64,000 nucleotides of DNA from Rummeliibacillus suwonensis (GCF_007896435.1 NZ_VCBL01000001.1:959345-1023344), one strand, 5' to 3'. Positions 27,708 to 36,531 are shown, counted from the stretch's first letter. Numbers and translations: made by a program. Notes: generated from the letters alone by a model not told the origin.

Positions 27708-27722
27708 TAGTAATGATTATAA
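27708..27722 (-). promoter_or_regulatory. PerR-like operator before the peroxiredoxin gene
   Basis: Read on the minus strand it is TTATAATCATTACTA, matching the PerR/Fur-type box TTATAAT-N-ATTATAA at 12 of 14 defined bases. It contains a TATAAT that could be the -10. Position, target type and sequence agree. Confidence 0.55.
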
Positions 27723-28027
27723 TTTAAATCTTATTACAATTTGTATTGTATACGTATGGGGGTATAAAATCAATTCATTTGCACTATGTATATGTTACAA
27801 GTATGTGTCCAAAGATGAATGGATTACAATCAAGGAAACAAGCATAAATGAAGGAAATTGAAACCTATCAAAATCGTATTAATAAGCTACGTGCGATTGA
27901 TGAAAACGAATCTTTTCACACTCTATGCTCGGTATAAAAGTTTCTCAAAGCATGGATAAGGTGAGATTTCACATAATAAATAAAGTGCGTCTCTTTCAAA
28001 TAGAAACGCACTTACTAAATATATAAT
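27723..28027. other. Intergenic region between the peroxiredoxin and EamA genes
   Basis: No supported gene. A 29-codon frame at 27848-27937 lacks a ribosome site and may be a gene fragment. A hairpin AAGTGCGT/ACGCACTT (27983-27990 with 28006-28013) lies just downstream of the EamA gene on the minus strand and probably ends it. Confidence 0.45.
27975..28013 (-). terminator. Likely terminator of the EamA gene
   Basis: The stem AAGTGCGT/ACGCACTT, read on the minus strand, is followed by TATTTATTATG. The T tract is weak. Confidence 0.55.
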
Positions 28028-28900
28028 CTATTCGTCTTTCATAACTATAAACACACCACTAAAAATTAAAATGGTACCTAACCAAAAGGAAGCGCCTATA
28101 GTTTCTTGTAATAATAACCAGCCCAAGAAAGCCCCAACAATTGGTTGGAAGAAGAAGAACAATCCGCCACTAGAGGCATTCATTAGTTGTAAACCTTTGT
28201 TCCATAATAAAAACCCACCAGCCGTTGAAACAATGCCTAAATACAATAAACCGCCAGAAATGGTCGGATCAACAATCCTAGTATAGTCTAAATCGTTTAA
28301 TTTCGGTAGAACAAAAGGCGTCAATAAAATGACAGCGATCATAGACGAATAGGTTGTCACAACAATTTGTGAATAATGACTAGGGATTTTTTTCACTAAT
28401 ACAGACATAATTGCCCATGTTACTGCGGCTATCAATAATGATAATCCACCTAATTTTTGTGTCACATCAATTCGTCCACTTCCAACAATGACGACAACTC
28501 CGATTGTTGCTAGCAAAATAGAAAGACATTTTTTTATCGTTATTTTTTCTTTTAAAATAAAACGTGCAAATATGACCATAAATGCAGGGGTTGTTGCTGT
28601 GATGATCGCTCCCATTTGAGCAGTGGATAACATCGTACCTGTTTCTTGTGTGACAATCGATATGGTATTACCAATTAGACCAACAAGGAAAATCAACAAC
28701 CAATCCCTTTTAGCTATTTTCCATGATTGCTTCATGCAAATACCAATAATAGCAAGTGTAATGACAGCAATCACATAACGAATCCACACAAGTTCCAAAG
28801 GTGGAACAACATCCACTACTACTTTTACGACAACATACATGGCGCCCCAAATACTTGCAGCAAGTGATAAAAATAGGGCACCTATTACTTTATTTCTCAT
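28028..28900 (-). CDS. EamA/DMT family transporter
   Basis: A ten-helix membrane transporter of the drug/metabolite superfamily, 290 residues, made of two EamA repeats (about residues 8-140 and 150-285). Members export amino acids, metabolites or drugs; the substrate here cannot be told from sequence. ATG 28900 is preceded by CGGAGG; an in-frame ATG seven codons upstream is unsupported. A leader peptide and four complementary segments lie upstream, so translation is probably controlled by attenuation. The gene does not belong to the conserved backbone. Confidence 0.9.
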   Translation of the reverse strand: MRNKVIGALFLSLAASIWGAMYVVVKVVVDVVPPLELVWIRYVIAVITLAIIGICMKQSWKIAKRDWLLIFLVGLIGNTISIVTQETGTMLSTAQMGAIITATTPAFMVIFARFILKEKITIKKCLSILLATIGVVVIVGSGRIDVTQKLGGLSLLIAAVTWAIMSVLVKKIPSHYSQIVVTTYSSMIAVILLTPFVLPKLNDLDYTRIVDPTISGGLLYLGIVSTAGGFLLWNKGLQLMNASSGGLFFFFQPIVGAFLGWLLLQETIGASFWLGTILIFSGVFIVMKDE

Positions 28901-29029
28901 GTTTTTTCCTCCGTTTTTCATAGATATCTATGTCCTTAACGGAGAAAGATTCTTCAACCGTTAAGGAAGAAGGATTGCAGGTACATCTTGTTCAAATAAC
29001 GGAGAAAACATCATATGAATCACTCCTTT
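28901..29029 (-). promoter_or_regulatory. Putative translational attenuator of the EamA transporter
   Basis: Minus-strand leader with four alternating complementary segments. S1 CTCCGTTA (29004-28997) is inside the leader peptide frame. S2 CCTTAACGG (28966-28958) spans its stop codon. S3 CTCCGTTAAGG is at 28944-28934. S4 AACGGAGG (28916-28909) is the transporter ribosome site. S2:S3 is a perfect 9-bp stem. S3:S4 pairs over about 10 bp with one G-U and would hide the ribosome site. S1:S2 pairs over 6 bp. This is the layout of erm/cat leaders. No T tract follows S2:S3, so a transcription terminator is unlikely. Confidence 0.65.
28961..29014 (-). CDS. Leader peptide upstream of the EamA transporter
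   Basis: A 17-residue frame, MMFSPLFEQDVPAILLP, with its own good ribosome site (AAAGGAGTG, six bases before the ATG). Its fifth and sixth codons lie in S1 and its stop codon in S2 of the presumed attenuator, so ribosome position would decide which stems form. I know of no described peptide with this sequence. Confidence 0.6.
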   Translation of the reverse strand: MMFSPLFEQDVPAILLP

Positions 29030-29047
29030 CTATGGTCATTTTCATTT

Positions 29048-29053
29048 AGTATA
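29048..29053 (-). promoter_or_regulatory. Possible -10 of the EamA leader
   Basis: TATACT on the minus strand, about 20 bases before the leader peptide ribosome site. No good -35 is seen. It would give a transcript leader of about 140 bases before the transporter gene. Confidence 0.35.
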
Positions 29054-29145
29054 AATCAAATTTAATCATTTAAATAGAGGGGCTAATAACAAAAGATTAG
29101 ATATCTAAAATTTACAATTATTGTATATGAGAGATAAACCGCACA

Positions 29146-29178
29146 AACAAAAAAAGACTAGAGAAATTCTCTAGTCCC
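29146..29178 (-). terminator. Intrinsic terminator of rpsT
   Basis: The stem GACTAGAGAA/TTCTCTAGTC (29156-29165 with 29167-29176) is followed on the minus strand by TTTTTTTG. Confidence 0.88.
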
Positions 29179-29200
29179 TTTGAATCCATATGAGGATGGA

Positions 29201-29449
29201 TTAAGCTTTTTTCAATAAACGTGCTTTTTGACGAGAAGCTGCGTTTTTGTGGATTAAGCCTTTAGAAGCTGCTTTATCTAGTGATTTAATAGCAGCATTT
29301 ACTAATTCTTTTGCGTTTTCATCTTCAGCAACTAATGCAGCATCAGCTTTTTTGATAGCAGTACGCATAGCAGATTTTACTTGTGCATTTTGTGCGTTTG
29401 CTTCAGAAGCAGTTTTTACGCGTTTAATTGCAGATTTAATATTTGGCAT
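29201..29449 (-). CDS. rpsT: 30S ribosomal protein S20
   Basis: A primary 16S rRNA-binding protein of the small subunit. It has 82 residues from ATG 29449, which follows GGAGGTGAACC; the open frame runs 15 codons further upstream without support. It is helical, Ala/Lys-rich and has the typical start [13 protein letters not shown]. It is divergent from gpr, the same arrangement as in B. subtilis. Confidence 0.97.
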   Translation of the reverse strand: MPNIKSAIKRVKTASEANAQNAQVKSAMRTAIKKADAALVAEDENAKELVNAAIKSLDKAASKGLIHKNAASRQKARLLKKA

Positions 29450-29566
29450 TAATGGTTCACCTCCTAAAAAGGATCGAGATGAGTAGATTCTCAACTGTTC
29501 ATTTGTCTATACAACAAGCCCCATTATAGCAAAATCCTAATAGAAAAATCAAGAGAGAAAAGCAAA

Positions 29567-29596
29567 GAATATTTACTTGACACAATGTACAGACTA
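29567..29596 (+). promoter_or_regulatory. Candidate sigma-G-type promoter of gpr
   Basis: GAATA (29567-29571) and CAGACTA (29590-29596) are 18 bases apart, close to the sigma-G pattern. Forespore expression of gpr is known in B. subtilis. The predicted start leaves a leader of only about 11 bases, which weakens the call. Confidence 0.35.
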
Positions 29597-29613
29597 GAAC
29601 AGAGGTGAGATTT

Positions 29614-30621
29614 ATGGAAAATTTTCAATGGTCAACAACAGACCTAGTAGATGAGACCGAAGCATATATTAATCATAAGACAGAAGAAGAAAGAACAAAA
29701 CTAAGAGAATCAAACGGAATCGACATTCAAGAAAATTGGGAGGAAATTGTAAAGGTTACACAGGTAACAGTTTCCAAACAAGGCGAAGAACATATTGGCA
29801 AAAAAGAAGGAACTTATATTACATTATCAGTACCAACATTAGAAGCAAATGATCAAGAGGGACTTCAAATTTTTGAAGAATCGATTGTTAAAGCGCTTCA
29901 AAAAATCCACTCCAAAGAAAAGCTAGAGAAAATTCTTATAATTGGTTTAGGCAATCGAACCATTACACCAGATGCAATTGGACCGTTGACGATTGATCAT
30001 TTGCATAACCAGGATGAAGTGATTCAGGATAATTGTATTATATATGCGCCTGGTGTAACGGCACAAACAGGCTATGAAACGAGTGAATTCGTCAAAGCAC
30101 TTGCGGATAATATTCAACCATCTTTAGTCGTTATTATTGATGCTCTTGCGACAAATTCTAGTGAAAGGCTTTGTAAAACCGTGCAAATTACTAATACAGG
30201 TATTCAACCGGGTGCGGGTGTGGGAAATTCGAGAAAGGAAATTTCTGAGGATACTATGGGATGTCCAGTCATTGCAATTGGATTACCAACAGTCGTTGAT
30301 GGTCCAGTGCTGATTACAGATGCGGTTGAAACATTATTTAGATATATTTCAGCAAAAATATCAGAGAAGGACAGACCTTCATCCGCATTATCTGTCTCCT
30401 CCTTTACGGTCGATGAAAATACAGAAATTTTGACAGAAACGTTGTTGCCGATTTTTGGAGAGTGGGTAAAATGGGATAAACAAGAGAGGCTCCAGCTTTT
30501 TCAAGAAGTATTAACAGGCCAACAGCGTTTATTTGTAACGCCTAAAAATATTGATGATTGGGTTTCAGCCTATGTCGCCATGCTTGCCAGCGTGTGTACA
30601 AGATGGTTGAGTGTCGCTTAG
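29614..30621 (+). CDS. gpr: Germination protease GPR
   Basis: The aspartic-type endoprotease that degrades small acid-soluble proteins during spore germination; made as a zymogen in the forespore. It has 335 residues. The N-terminal STTDLVDETEA fits the propeptide cleavage region. IIGLGNRTITPDAIGPL, VIIDALATNSSERL and PGAGVGNSRKEIS are conserved. I start at ATG 29614 with GAGGTGAG upstream, not at GTG 29605. spoIIP follows. Confidence 0.95.
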   Translation: MENFQWSTTDLVDETEAYINHKTEEERTKLRESNGIDIQENWEEIVKVTQVTVSKQGEEHIGKKEGTYITLSVPTLEANDQEGLQIFEESIVKALQKIHSKEKLEKILIIGLGNRTITPDAIGPLTIDHLHNQDEVIQDNCIIYAPGVTAQTGYETSEFVKALADNIQPSLVVIIDALATNSSERLCKTVQITNTGIQPGAGVGNSRKEISEDTMGCPVIAIGLPTVVDGPVLITDAVETLFRYISAKISEKDRPSSALSVSSFTVDENTEILTETLLPIFGEWVKWDKQERLQLFQEVLTGQQRLFVTPKNIDDWVSAYVAMLASVCTRWLSVA

Positions 30622-30673
30622 TTGTTCTAAATTATATCCTTTCTCCATAAAGTAATTGGAGGAGGGATATTGG

Positions 30674-31516
30674 ATGCAAAGACGGCAACGAGGACGATGG
30701 AAAATCATTGTATTATTCTTAGCAATCTTTTTTTCACTACCTATTATTGCAGCGAAAGTTCCGCTTTTGGCTGAAGAGCAACCGGTTATTGAATCACCAA
30801 AACAAGACACCAAAATCGCTTACGCAGCAAACAAAGACAAAGCGCTTGCAACAAAAGTTTCTGAGAAAAAACAGACAAAATCTTTTAATACGTTAATTTA
30901 TTTCACACACTCCCATGAGGCATACTATCCTATACTGAAAAAACAGCAACAGACGATCACGGTTTACAATGATTCAACGAATGTACAATCTTTAGGTGAT
31001 TTATTTGTTAAACATTTTAAACAGAATCATATAGACACTGATGTTTTAGGTGTTGATACCATGAAGGTTATGAAACAACAACAAATGGCATTTTACCAAG
31101 CGTATGATGCAGTCCGTCCCTATGTAAAAAAACAGATCGACAAAAAAGATTATGATTTAATCATGGATATTCATAGAGATTCTGCGGGAAGAAAAGTAAC
31201 GACTACCACTTATAAAGGGACTCCATATGCTAGGATGGTCCTTGTTATTGGCGGAAAAAATAAACAATTTCAAGCAAATGAAGCTTATGCAGAACAATTA
31301 TCTAAAAAGTTAAATCGTCTAGTTCCTGGAATTTCTAGAGGTGTGATGAGAAAGACAGGTACAGGTGTCAATGGCATATATAATCAAGATTTATCTAAGC
31401 AGATTATTTTAATTGAACTTGGTGGAGTGGAAAATAATGAGGAAGAGTTGAATCGTTCAATCGCTATTTTAGCGCGAGCGATTGAAGAAGCGTTTGTGGA
31501 ACCAGCATCATCCTAA
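30674..31516 (+). CDS. spoIIP: Stage II sporulation protein SpoIIP
   Basis: A membrane-anchored amidase/endopeptidase that degrades septal peptidoglycan for engulfment. Typical motifs are YFTHSHEAYYP (about residues 76-86), MDIHRDSAGR and LIELGGVENNEEE. There is one N-terminal transmembrane helix (about 10-28). At 280 residues it is clearly shorter than the roughly 400 of B. subtilis; the linker between membrane anchor and catalytic domain is reduced. ATG 30674 follows GGAGGAGGG. A CATAAAGT upstream could be a sigma-E -10. Confidence 0.92.
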   Translation: MQRRQRGRWKIIVLFLAIFFSLPIIAAKVPLLAEEQPVIESPKQDTKIAYAANKDKALATKVSEKKQTKSFNTLIYFTHSHEAYYPILKKQQQTITVYNDSTNVQSLGDLFVKHFKQNHIDTDVLGVDTMKVMKQQQMAFYQAYDAVRPYVKKQIDKKDYDLIMDIHRDSAGRKVTTTTYKGTPYARMVLVIGGKNKQFQANEAYAEQLSKKLNRLVPGISRGVMRKTGTGVNGIYNQDLSKQIILIELGGVENNEEELNRSIAILARAIEEAFVEPASS

Positions 31517-31518
31517 CA

Positions 31519-31548
31519 TTGCAATATAAGGCGAATCACTGCTATAAT
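31519..31548 (+). promoter_or_regulatory. Sigma-A promoter of lepA
   Basis: TTGCAA (31519-31524) and a perfect TATAAT (31543-31548) are separated by 18 bases. It gives lepA its own vegetative transcript after the sporulation genes. Confidence 0.65.
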
Positions 31549-31576
31549 TCTAGTAGTTTAAATAGGAGTGGAACGC

Positions 31577-33412
31577 ATGAATCGAGAAGAACTGATCAAA
31601 CGACAAGAACATATACGAAATTTCTCTATTATTGCTCATATTGACCACGGTAAATCAACATTAGCAGATCGTATTTTAGAGAAAACACATGCATTAACTG
31701 CGCGTGAGATGAAAGAACAACTTCTAGATTCTATGGATCTTGAAAGAGAACGTGGAATTACGATTAAATTAAATGCAGTACAATTACACTACACTGCTAA
31801 AGATGGAGAAACGTATATTTTTCACCTAATCGATACGCCAGGACATGTCGATTTCACATATGAAGTTTCAAGAAGCTTAGCTGCTTGTGAGGGTGCCATT
31901 TTGGTTGTTGATGCGGCGCAAGGGATTGAGGCACAGACCTTAGCAAATGTTTACCTTGCTTTAGATAATAACCTCGAAATATTGCCAGTCATTAACAAAA
32001 TCGATCTTCCCTCAGCCGATCCCGAACGTGTTCGTAAGGAAATTGAGGATGTTATTGGGTTGGATGCATCAGAGGCTGTCTTAGCCTCAGCAAAAGCAGG
32101 TATAGGAATTGAAGAAATACTAGAGCAAATTGTTGAAAAGGTACCAGCACCAACGGGTGATCCCGAAGCGCCTTTACAAGCACTTATTTTTGACTCTGTT
32201 TATGATGCTTATCGTGGCGTCATTACATCCATTCGAATTGTTGAGGGGACTGTAAAACCAGGGGATAAGATTCGTATGATGGCAACAGGCGCTGAATTTG
32301 AAGTGATCGAAGTGGGTGTACATACACCGAAAATTACACCTACAGAATTTTTAACTGTTGGAGATGTTGGGTATTTAACGGCTTCTATCAAAAATGTCAG
32401 TGATACACGTGTAGGGGACACGATTACATTTGCTGATCATCCAGCATCAGAAGCATTATCAGGTTATCGTAAATTGAATCCCATGGTTTATTGCGGTTTA
32501 TATCCAATCGATACAGCAAAATACAATGATCTTCGCGATGCACTAGAGAAACTAGAGCTTAATGATTCAGCCTTACAATATGAACCGGAGACATCACAAG
32601 CGCTTGGTTTTGGCTTCCGCTGTGGGTTCTTAGGATTGCTCCACATGGAAATCATTCAGGAGCGTATCGAACGTGAATTTAATATTGATTTAATCACAAC
32701 GGCTCCAAGTGTTATTTACCATGTACACATGACAGACGGAGAAGAGGTAAAAGTGGACAACCCTTCTATGATGCCGGAACCGCAAAAAATTGAGCGTATC
32801 GAAGAACCCTATGTAAAGGCAAATATCATGGTGCCAAACGATTATGTCGGTGCTGTCATGGAAATTTGTCAGCGTAAACGTGGTAATTTCTTAACAATGG
32901 ATTATATTGATACGACACGTGTCAATATTTTCTATGAAATTCCGCTATCTGAAATTGTCTATGATTTCTTTGATCAACTAAAATCTAGTACAAAGGGATA
33001 TGCTTCTTTTGACTATGAATTAATCGGCTATAAACCATCTAAACTAGTGAAAATGGACATCTTATTAAACGCAGAGCAAGTCGATGCATTAAGCTTTATT
33101 GTCCACAAAGATTTTGCTTATGAACGTGGTAAAGTGATTGTCGAAAAACTGAAAGAATTAATCCCACGCCAACAATTCGAAGTACCTGTACAAGCTGCGA
33201 TCGGTCAAAAAATTGTAGCTCGCTCAACGATTAAAGCGATGCGTAAAAATGTCCTAGCAAAATGTTATGGCGGAGATATTTCTCGTAAACGAAAACTTCT
33301 TGAAAAACAAAAAGAAGGTAAAAAACGAATGAAACAAGTAGGTTCCGTGGAAGTTCCGCAGGAAGCTTTTATGGCGGTATTGAAGATGGATAATGACCAA
33401 TCGAAAAAATAA
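31577..33412 (+). CDS. lepA: Elongation factor 4 (LepA)
   Basis: A translational GTPase that acts on stalled or initiating ribosomes. It has 611 residues. G1 is AHIDHGKST (about 20-28), G3 DTPGHVDF, G4 NKIDLP. LepA-specific sequence [17 protein letters not shown] and the C-terminal domain rich in basic residues are clear. ATG 31577 is preceded by AGGAGTGG; GTG 31568 is unsupported. A terminator follows. Confidence 0.98.
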   Translation: MNREELIKRQEHIRNFSIIAHIDHGKSTLADRILEKTHALTAREMKEQLLDSMDLERERGITIKLNAVQLHYTAKDGETYIFHLIDTPGHVDFTYEVSRSLAACEGAILVVDAAQGIEAQTLANVYLALDNNLEILPVINKIDLPSADPERVRKEIEDVIGLDASEAVLASAKAGIGIEEILEQIVEKVPAPTGDPEAPLQALIFDSVYDAYRGVITSIRIVEGTVKPGDKIRMMATGAEFEVIEVGVHTPKITPTEFLTVGDVGYLTASIKNVSDTRVGDTITFADHPASEALSGYRKLNPMVYCGLYPIDTAKYNDLRDALEKLELNDSALQYEPETSQALGFGFRCGFLGLLHMEIIQERIEREFNIDLITTAPSVIYHVHMTDGEEVKVDNPSMMPEPQKIERIEEPYVKANIMVPNDYVGAVMEICQRKRGNFLTMDYIDTTRVNIFYEIPLSEIVYDFFDQLKSSTKGYASFDYELIGYKPSKLVKMDILLNAEQVDALSFIVHKDFAYERGKVIVEKLKELIPRQQFEVPVQAAIGQKIVARSTIKAMRKNVLAKCYGGDISRKRKLLEKQKEGKKRMKQVGSVEVPQEAFMAVLKMDNDQSKK

Positions 33413-33428
33413 TGATAATTAGATGGAT

Positions 33429-33468
33429 GGAGGAGCTGTCTACGCTATGAAGATGGCTCCTCTTTTAA
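33429..33468 (+). terminator. Intrinsic terminator of lepA
   Basis: The stem GAGGAGC/GCTCCTC (33430-33436 with 33456-33462) is followed by TTTTAATTT. Confidence 0.7.
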
Positions 33469-34168
33469 TTTGGCTATGACTTAATCTATCAATTCTATGT
33501 GTAAGCAAAAGACGATAAATCGACTCTAACAATCATAATAAGGGAAGTACCTATCTGTAACAATAATTTAAAACCAACAGAATTATTGGTTTCTCTAAAT
33601 AAATCATAAAATCCTTATACATGAATCAATTTCATAAATCATTTTCTTCTTAAAAAATACGAACATTTAAGAATAACTAATTTTGATAGTTGTGGAGCGG
33701 AAGACGGCGACTCCTACGGGAAAAGCTTGAGCTGAAAGCCCCGCAGGAACGTAGTGACGAGGAGATTGAAGCCAAGCCCGTGGAAAGCGCCGTCTGGAGC
33801 GGAACAAAAATTTCTGAATATTAATGTTCATGTTGATTTAAAATGTTCGTGTTTTTTATCTGAATTTTGTATTATGAAATTGATTCACATAAAATATTTT
33901 AAAAGTAAAATTGTATGATTACATCCTAAAAATAGTCCTAATGTAATACTTTTCTGTTTTAAAAAATGAGTATTTTCTCTATTTTTACAATGTAAAATTC
34001 TGTATAATAGATGAATGCAAAGTTGTTGTTCACTATTTTGAATTTTAAAACTTTGTAAATGAATCCATTCCATGAGTCTTTCTCTTTTTTTGAAAGATCC
34101 TACATATAATAGGAAACTGCATGATGGAATTGATTTAAATATGAATATTCAATGGGAGTGATACGATC
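33469..34168 (+). other. lepA downstream region with a GC-rich repeat
   Basis: About 700 bases without a supported gene. A GC-rich palindromic repeat occupies 33692-33804. The flanks are very AT-rich. A minus-strand frame at 33885-34073 has no ribosome site and no recognisable sequence. Confidence 0.5.
33692..33804. repeat. GC-rich palindromic intergenic repeat (copy 1)
   Basis: About 113 bases, far more GC-rich than the flanks, with outer arms GCGGAAGACGGCG and CGCCGTCTGGAGCGG and inner CTCCTACGGGAAAAGC, GAGCTGA and CCCGCAGGAA. The same layout occurs at 54691-54812. I recall similar repeats in many Bacillaceae genomes; their function is unknown. Confidence 0.8.
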
Positions 34169-34318
34169 ATGTTTAAAGAGGATGTAGATTGCTTGGAGCG
34201 ATTGTTAAAAAAGATTGAAACGAAACTTGCAGCATTTGAAATCCATATCACTCATATGCAAGCTAAATTAGATGAGGTAAAAGAGCAGGATCAAATATAT
34301 TATGTTCGTAAATTTTAA
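34169..34318 (+). CDS. Hypothetical 49-residue coiled-coil protein
   Basis: ATG 34169 follows GGGAGTG by eight bases. The 49 residues form one amphipathic helix with heptad-like Leu/Ile spacing (LERLLKKIETKLAAFEIH), charged throughout. I do not recognise the family. It stands alone between intergenic regions. The ribosome site and helical regularity suggest a real gene. Confidence 0.55.
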   Translation: MFKEDVDCLERLLKKIETKLAAFEIHITHMQAKLDEVKEQDQIYYVRKF

Positions 34319-34520
34319 TTGTATTTATTGGTTTAATGAAAAATATGCTTTTTACGTAGAAACGATGTGGTTGATATTTCATTCTAGATAGCTGTTTTGT
34401 CGTGGGAATAGACGAGCCTTCTTCGTGTTCATATCCGCTGAAAATATTTTCGTAATTCGACACTTTTTCATTGGTTATTTCTACTATAGATATGAAATAA
34501 TAGAGTCGGAGGCGATTAGC

Positions 34521-34751
34521 ATGAAAAATCTCGAAAAAATTAAAGACACACATCAATGTTTTAATTGTGGTCATGAATTTGAATGGAAGGCCGTATATTT
34601 TAATCCGCCAATTACAACAGCAACTGTAAATGCTGCACGTGAAATGTCAGGCAACGTTGCAAAAGTTACTTTTATTGATAAAGGATCAATAGAAATAGAA
34701 GTTGCGTGTGATGAATGTTATAATTTAAATCGTTTTACATATTCGAAATAG
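34521..34751 (+). CDS. Hypothetical small zinc-ribbon-like protein
   Basis: A 76-residue protein with CFNCGHEFEW near the N-terminus and ACDECYNLNRF near the C-terminus, two CxxC pairs that probably bind zinc. The middle has strand-like VAKVTFIDKGSIEIEV. ATG 34521 is preceded by CGGAGGCG; the frame extends further upstream without support. Function unknown. A good terminator follows. Confidence 0.75.
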   Translation: MKNLEKIKDTHQCFNCGHEFEWKAVYFNPPITTATVNAAREMSGNVAKVTFIDKGSIEIEVACDECYNLNRFTYSK

Positions 34752-34759
34752 TTTAAACA

Positions 34760-34797
34760 AAGCCGTATGTATAATCTATGCATACGGTTTTGTTTTG
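34760..34797 (+). terminator. Intrinsic terminator of the zinc-ribbon gene
   Basis: The stem AGCCGTATG/CATACGGTT (34761-34769 with 34781-34789) is followed by TTGTTTTG. Confidence 0.85.
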
Positions 34798-35343
34798 AAA
34801 AATAATCTGTGCTGGAAGCAAGTGGTCATGAATATTCATCTTGCATGAACGACTGATGACTCTTATACCAAGACTTAAGTAAAAGAAGGGAATAAATGTG
34901 GGATCCAACTACCTATCAAAAGCTGACTTATTCAACTAACATACAATCGAGGACGAAGGAAACTTCTATTGTAAGAAGTTACACTGCATAGTGATTTGGG
35001 GATAGGGGAAGTTGATATGTTTCTCCCAATTTTGCAGTATGCTGTATATTTGTTGTACTAGACATTTTGAGAATAGTGTAAAATACATTAAACTATATTT
35101 AATGTCGATTAAAATGTTGACTCCATATGAACAGGCAGTAAGATTAGATTTCCATATTAAGACACAAGTAAGTGGAGGAATCGGCTGCCTGTAAAGTCCG
35201 ATTGGTTTGGGCCAACAAGATGTTGGTCCCTCAGGTGTTGCCACAGGACGTGGCGCTTTTCACTTCCGTTCCTCTAGTTCAGTGGGGGATGAAGAAAACC
35301 CCCACGGATGGAAGTTTCACTTTATTTGAAAGAGGGTTTTAGG
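34798..35343 (+). other. Region upstream of hemW
   Basis: No gene is supported between 34798 and 35121; the sequence is AT-rich. The rest is a long copy of the IS200/IS605-like element (35122-35322) that ends directly before the hemW ribosome site. Confidence 0.5.
35122..35322 (+). mobile_element. IS200/IS605-like non-autonomous element, long form (copy C)
   Basis: Core hairpins are intact: ACAGGCAG/CTGCCTGT, CCAAC/GTTGG, GCCAC/GTGGC and the right-end GTGGGGG/CCCCCAC arms. The outer stem differs from the ACGGGCAG/CTGCCCGT of other copies by a matched change on both arms. The left-end hairpin is diverged. The right end GAAGTTTCACTT runs straight into TTATTTG and the hemW ribosome site. Confidence 0.75.
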
Positions 35344-36477
35344 TTGGTTAGAGGTATTTATATTCATATTCCATTTTGCCATCAGATTTGCAATTACTGC
35401 GATTTCAACAAAGTTTTTTTCAAAAACCAGCCAGTTGATGAGTACATAGAGACATTGGGCGAAGAAATGCGCCTGTGGACAGCGAATCATGATTTTCATA
35501 ATATAGAAACGATTTTTTTAGGTGGTGGTACGCCAACATCATTATCACCTAAACAATTGAATAAACTACTATCATTCATCCAAATGTATATACCATTGGA
35601 ACATGTCACAGAATTTACATCAGAAGCAAATCCAGATGAACTAACGAAAGAAAAACTAGAAGTGCTTTATCAAGGCGGTGTCAATCGTCTAAGTCTGGGA
35701 GTACAAGCCTTTCAAGAAGATCTATTGAAAAAATTAGGAAGAACGCATTCAAATGATCATGTTTTTCACACAATCGATGAAGCTAGGCGTATTGGATTCG
35801 ATAATATTAGTATAGATTTAATGTACGGATTACCTGGTCAAACGATGCAGCAATGGAAAGAAACCTTGAATATTGCTTTTTCACTTCAACTACCGCATTA
35901 CTCAGCTTATTCCTTAATTGTCGAGCCAAAGACTATTTTTTATAACTTAATGGCTAAAAGAAAATTACGATTAACAAGCGAAGATTTAGAAGCTGATATG
36001 TATGATGTGTTGATGCAACAAATGGAGCAACATGATTTGCACCAATATGAAATTAGCAATTTTAGTAGAAGAGGATATTCTTCTATCCATAATCAAATTT
36101 ATTGGGATAATGATGAGTATGTTGGAATGGGTGCAGGTGCTCATGGGTATATTAATGGTATCCGTTATTCCAATCATGGTCCACTCAAAAAATATATGAA
36201 ATCTATTGCTGACGGTGAAAAGTCGATTTATGAAACACATATCGAAACAAAGCAAGAACGAATAGAAGAGGAGCTTTTTTTAGGTTTACGAAAAACAATG
36301 GGCGTAAGCAAAAAACATTTTTATGAAAAATTCAACTGTACAATAGAAAGTATTTATGAAAAACAATTACAAGCACTTCTCCAAAAAGAGCTGATTGTTA
36401 CCGAGGGAGATTATATAAAACTTACTCGAAATGGTCGTTTTGTTGGAAATGAAGTATTTGAAGAATTTTTGCTGTAA
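35344..36477 (+). CDS. hemW: Heme chaperone HemW (radical SAM, HemN-like)
   Basis: A radical SAM protein that binds heme; formerly annotated as oxygen-independent coproporphyrinogen oxidase. It has 377 residues. The cluster motif is C12-x3-C16-x2-C19 (FCHQICNYCDF); the HemN-type extra cysteine is absent, which supports HemW. LGGGTPTSLS, VNRLSLGVQAF and LPGQTMQQW are typical. I choose TTG 35344, which aligns with family starts and follows AGAGGG by eight bases, over ATG 35308 inside the element. Confidence 0.94.
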   Translation: MVRGIYIHIPFCHQICNYCDFNKVFFKNQPVDEYIETLGEEMRLWTANHDFHNIETIFLGGGTPTSLSPKQLNKLLSFIQMYIPLEHVTEFTSEANPDELTKEKLEVLYQGGVNRLSLGVQAFQEDLLKKLGRTHSNDHVFHTIDEARRIGFDNISIDLMYGLPGQTMQQWKETLNIAFSLQLPHYSAYSLIVEPKTIFYNLMAKRKLRLTSEDLEADMYDVLMQQMEQHDLHQYEISNFSRRGYSSIHNQIYWDNDEYVGMGAGAHGYINGIRYSNHGPLKKYMKSIADGEKSIYETHIETKQERIEEELFLGLRKTMGVSKKHFYEKFNCTIESIYEKQLQALLQKELIVTEGDYIKLTRNGRFVGNEVFEEFLL

Positions 36478-36492
36478 ACCTATGCATTTTCG

Positions 36493-36521
36493 TTGACATC
36501 ATTATATAGAGGTGATAAATT
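36493..36521 (+). promoter_or_regulatory. Sigma-A promoter of the hrcA-dnaK operon
   Basis: A perfect TTGACA (36493-36498), 17-base spacer and TAAATT (36516-36521). The CIRCE operator lies just downstream, over the expected start site. Confidence 0.88.
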
Positions 36522-36531
36522 AATAATTGTA

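Noticed and set aside
27848..27937. 29-codon frame MKEIETYQNRINKL...
   Set aside because: No ribosome site; at best a gene fragment.
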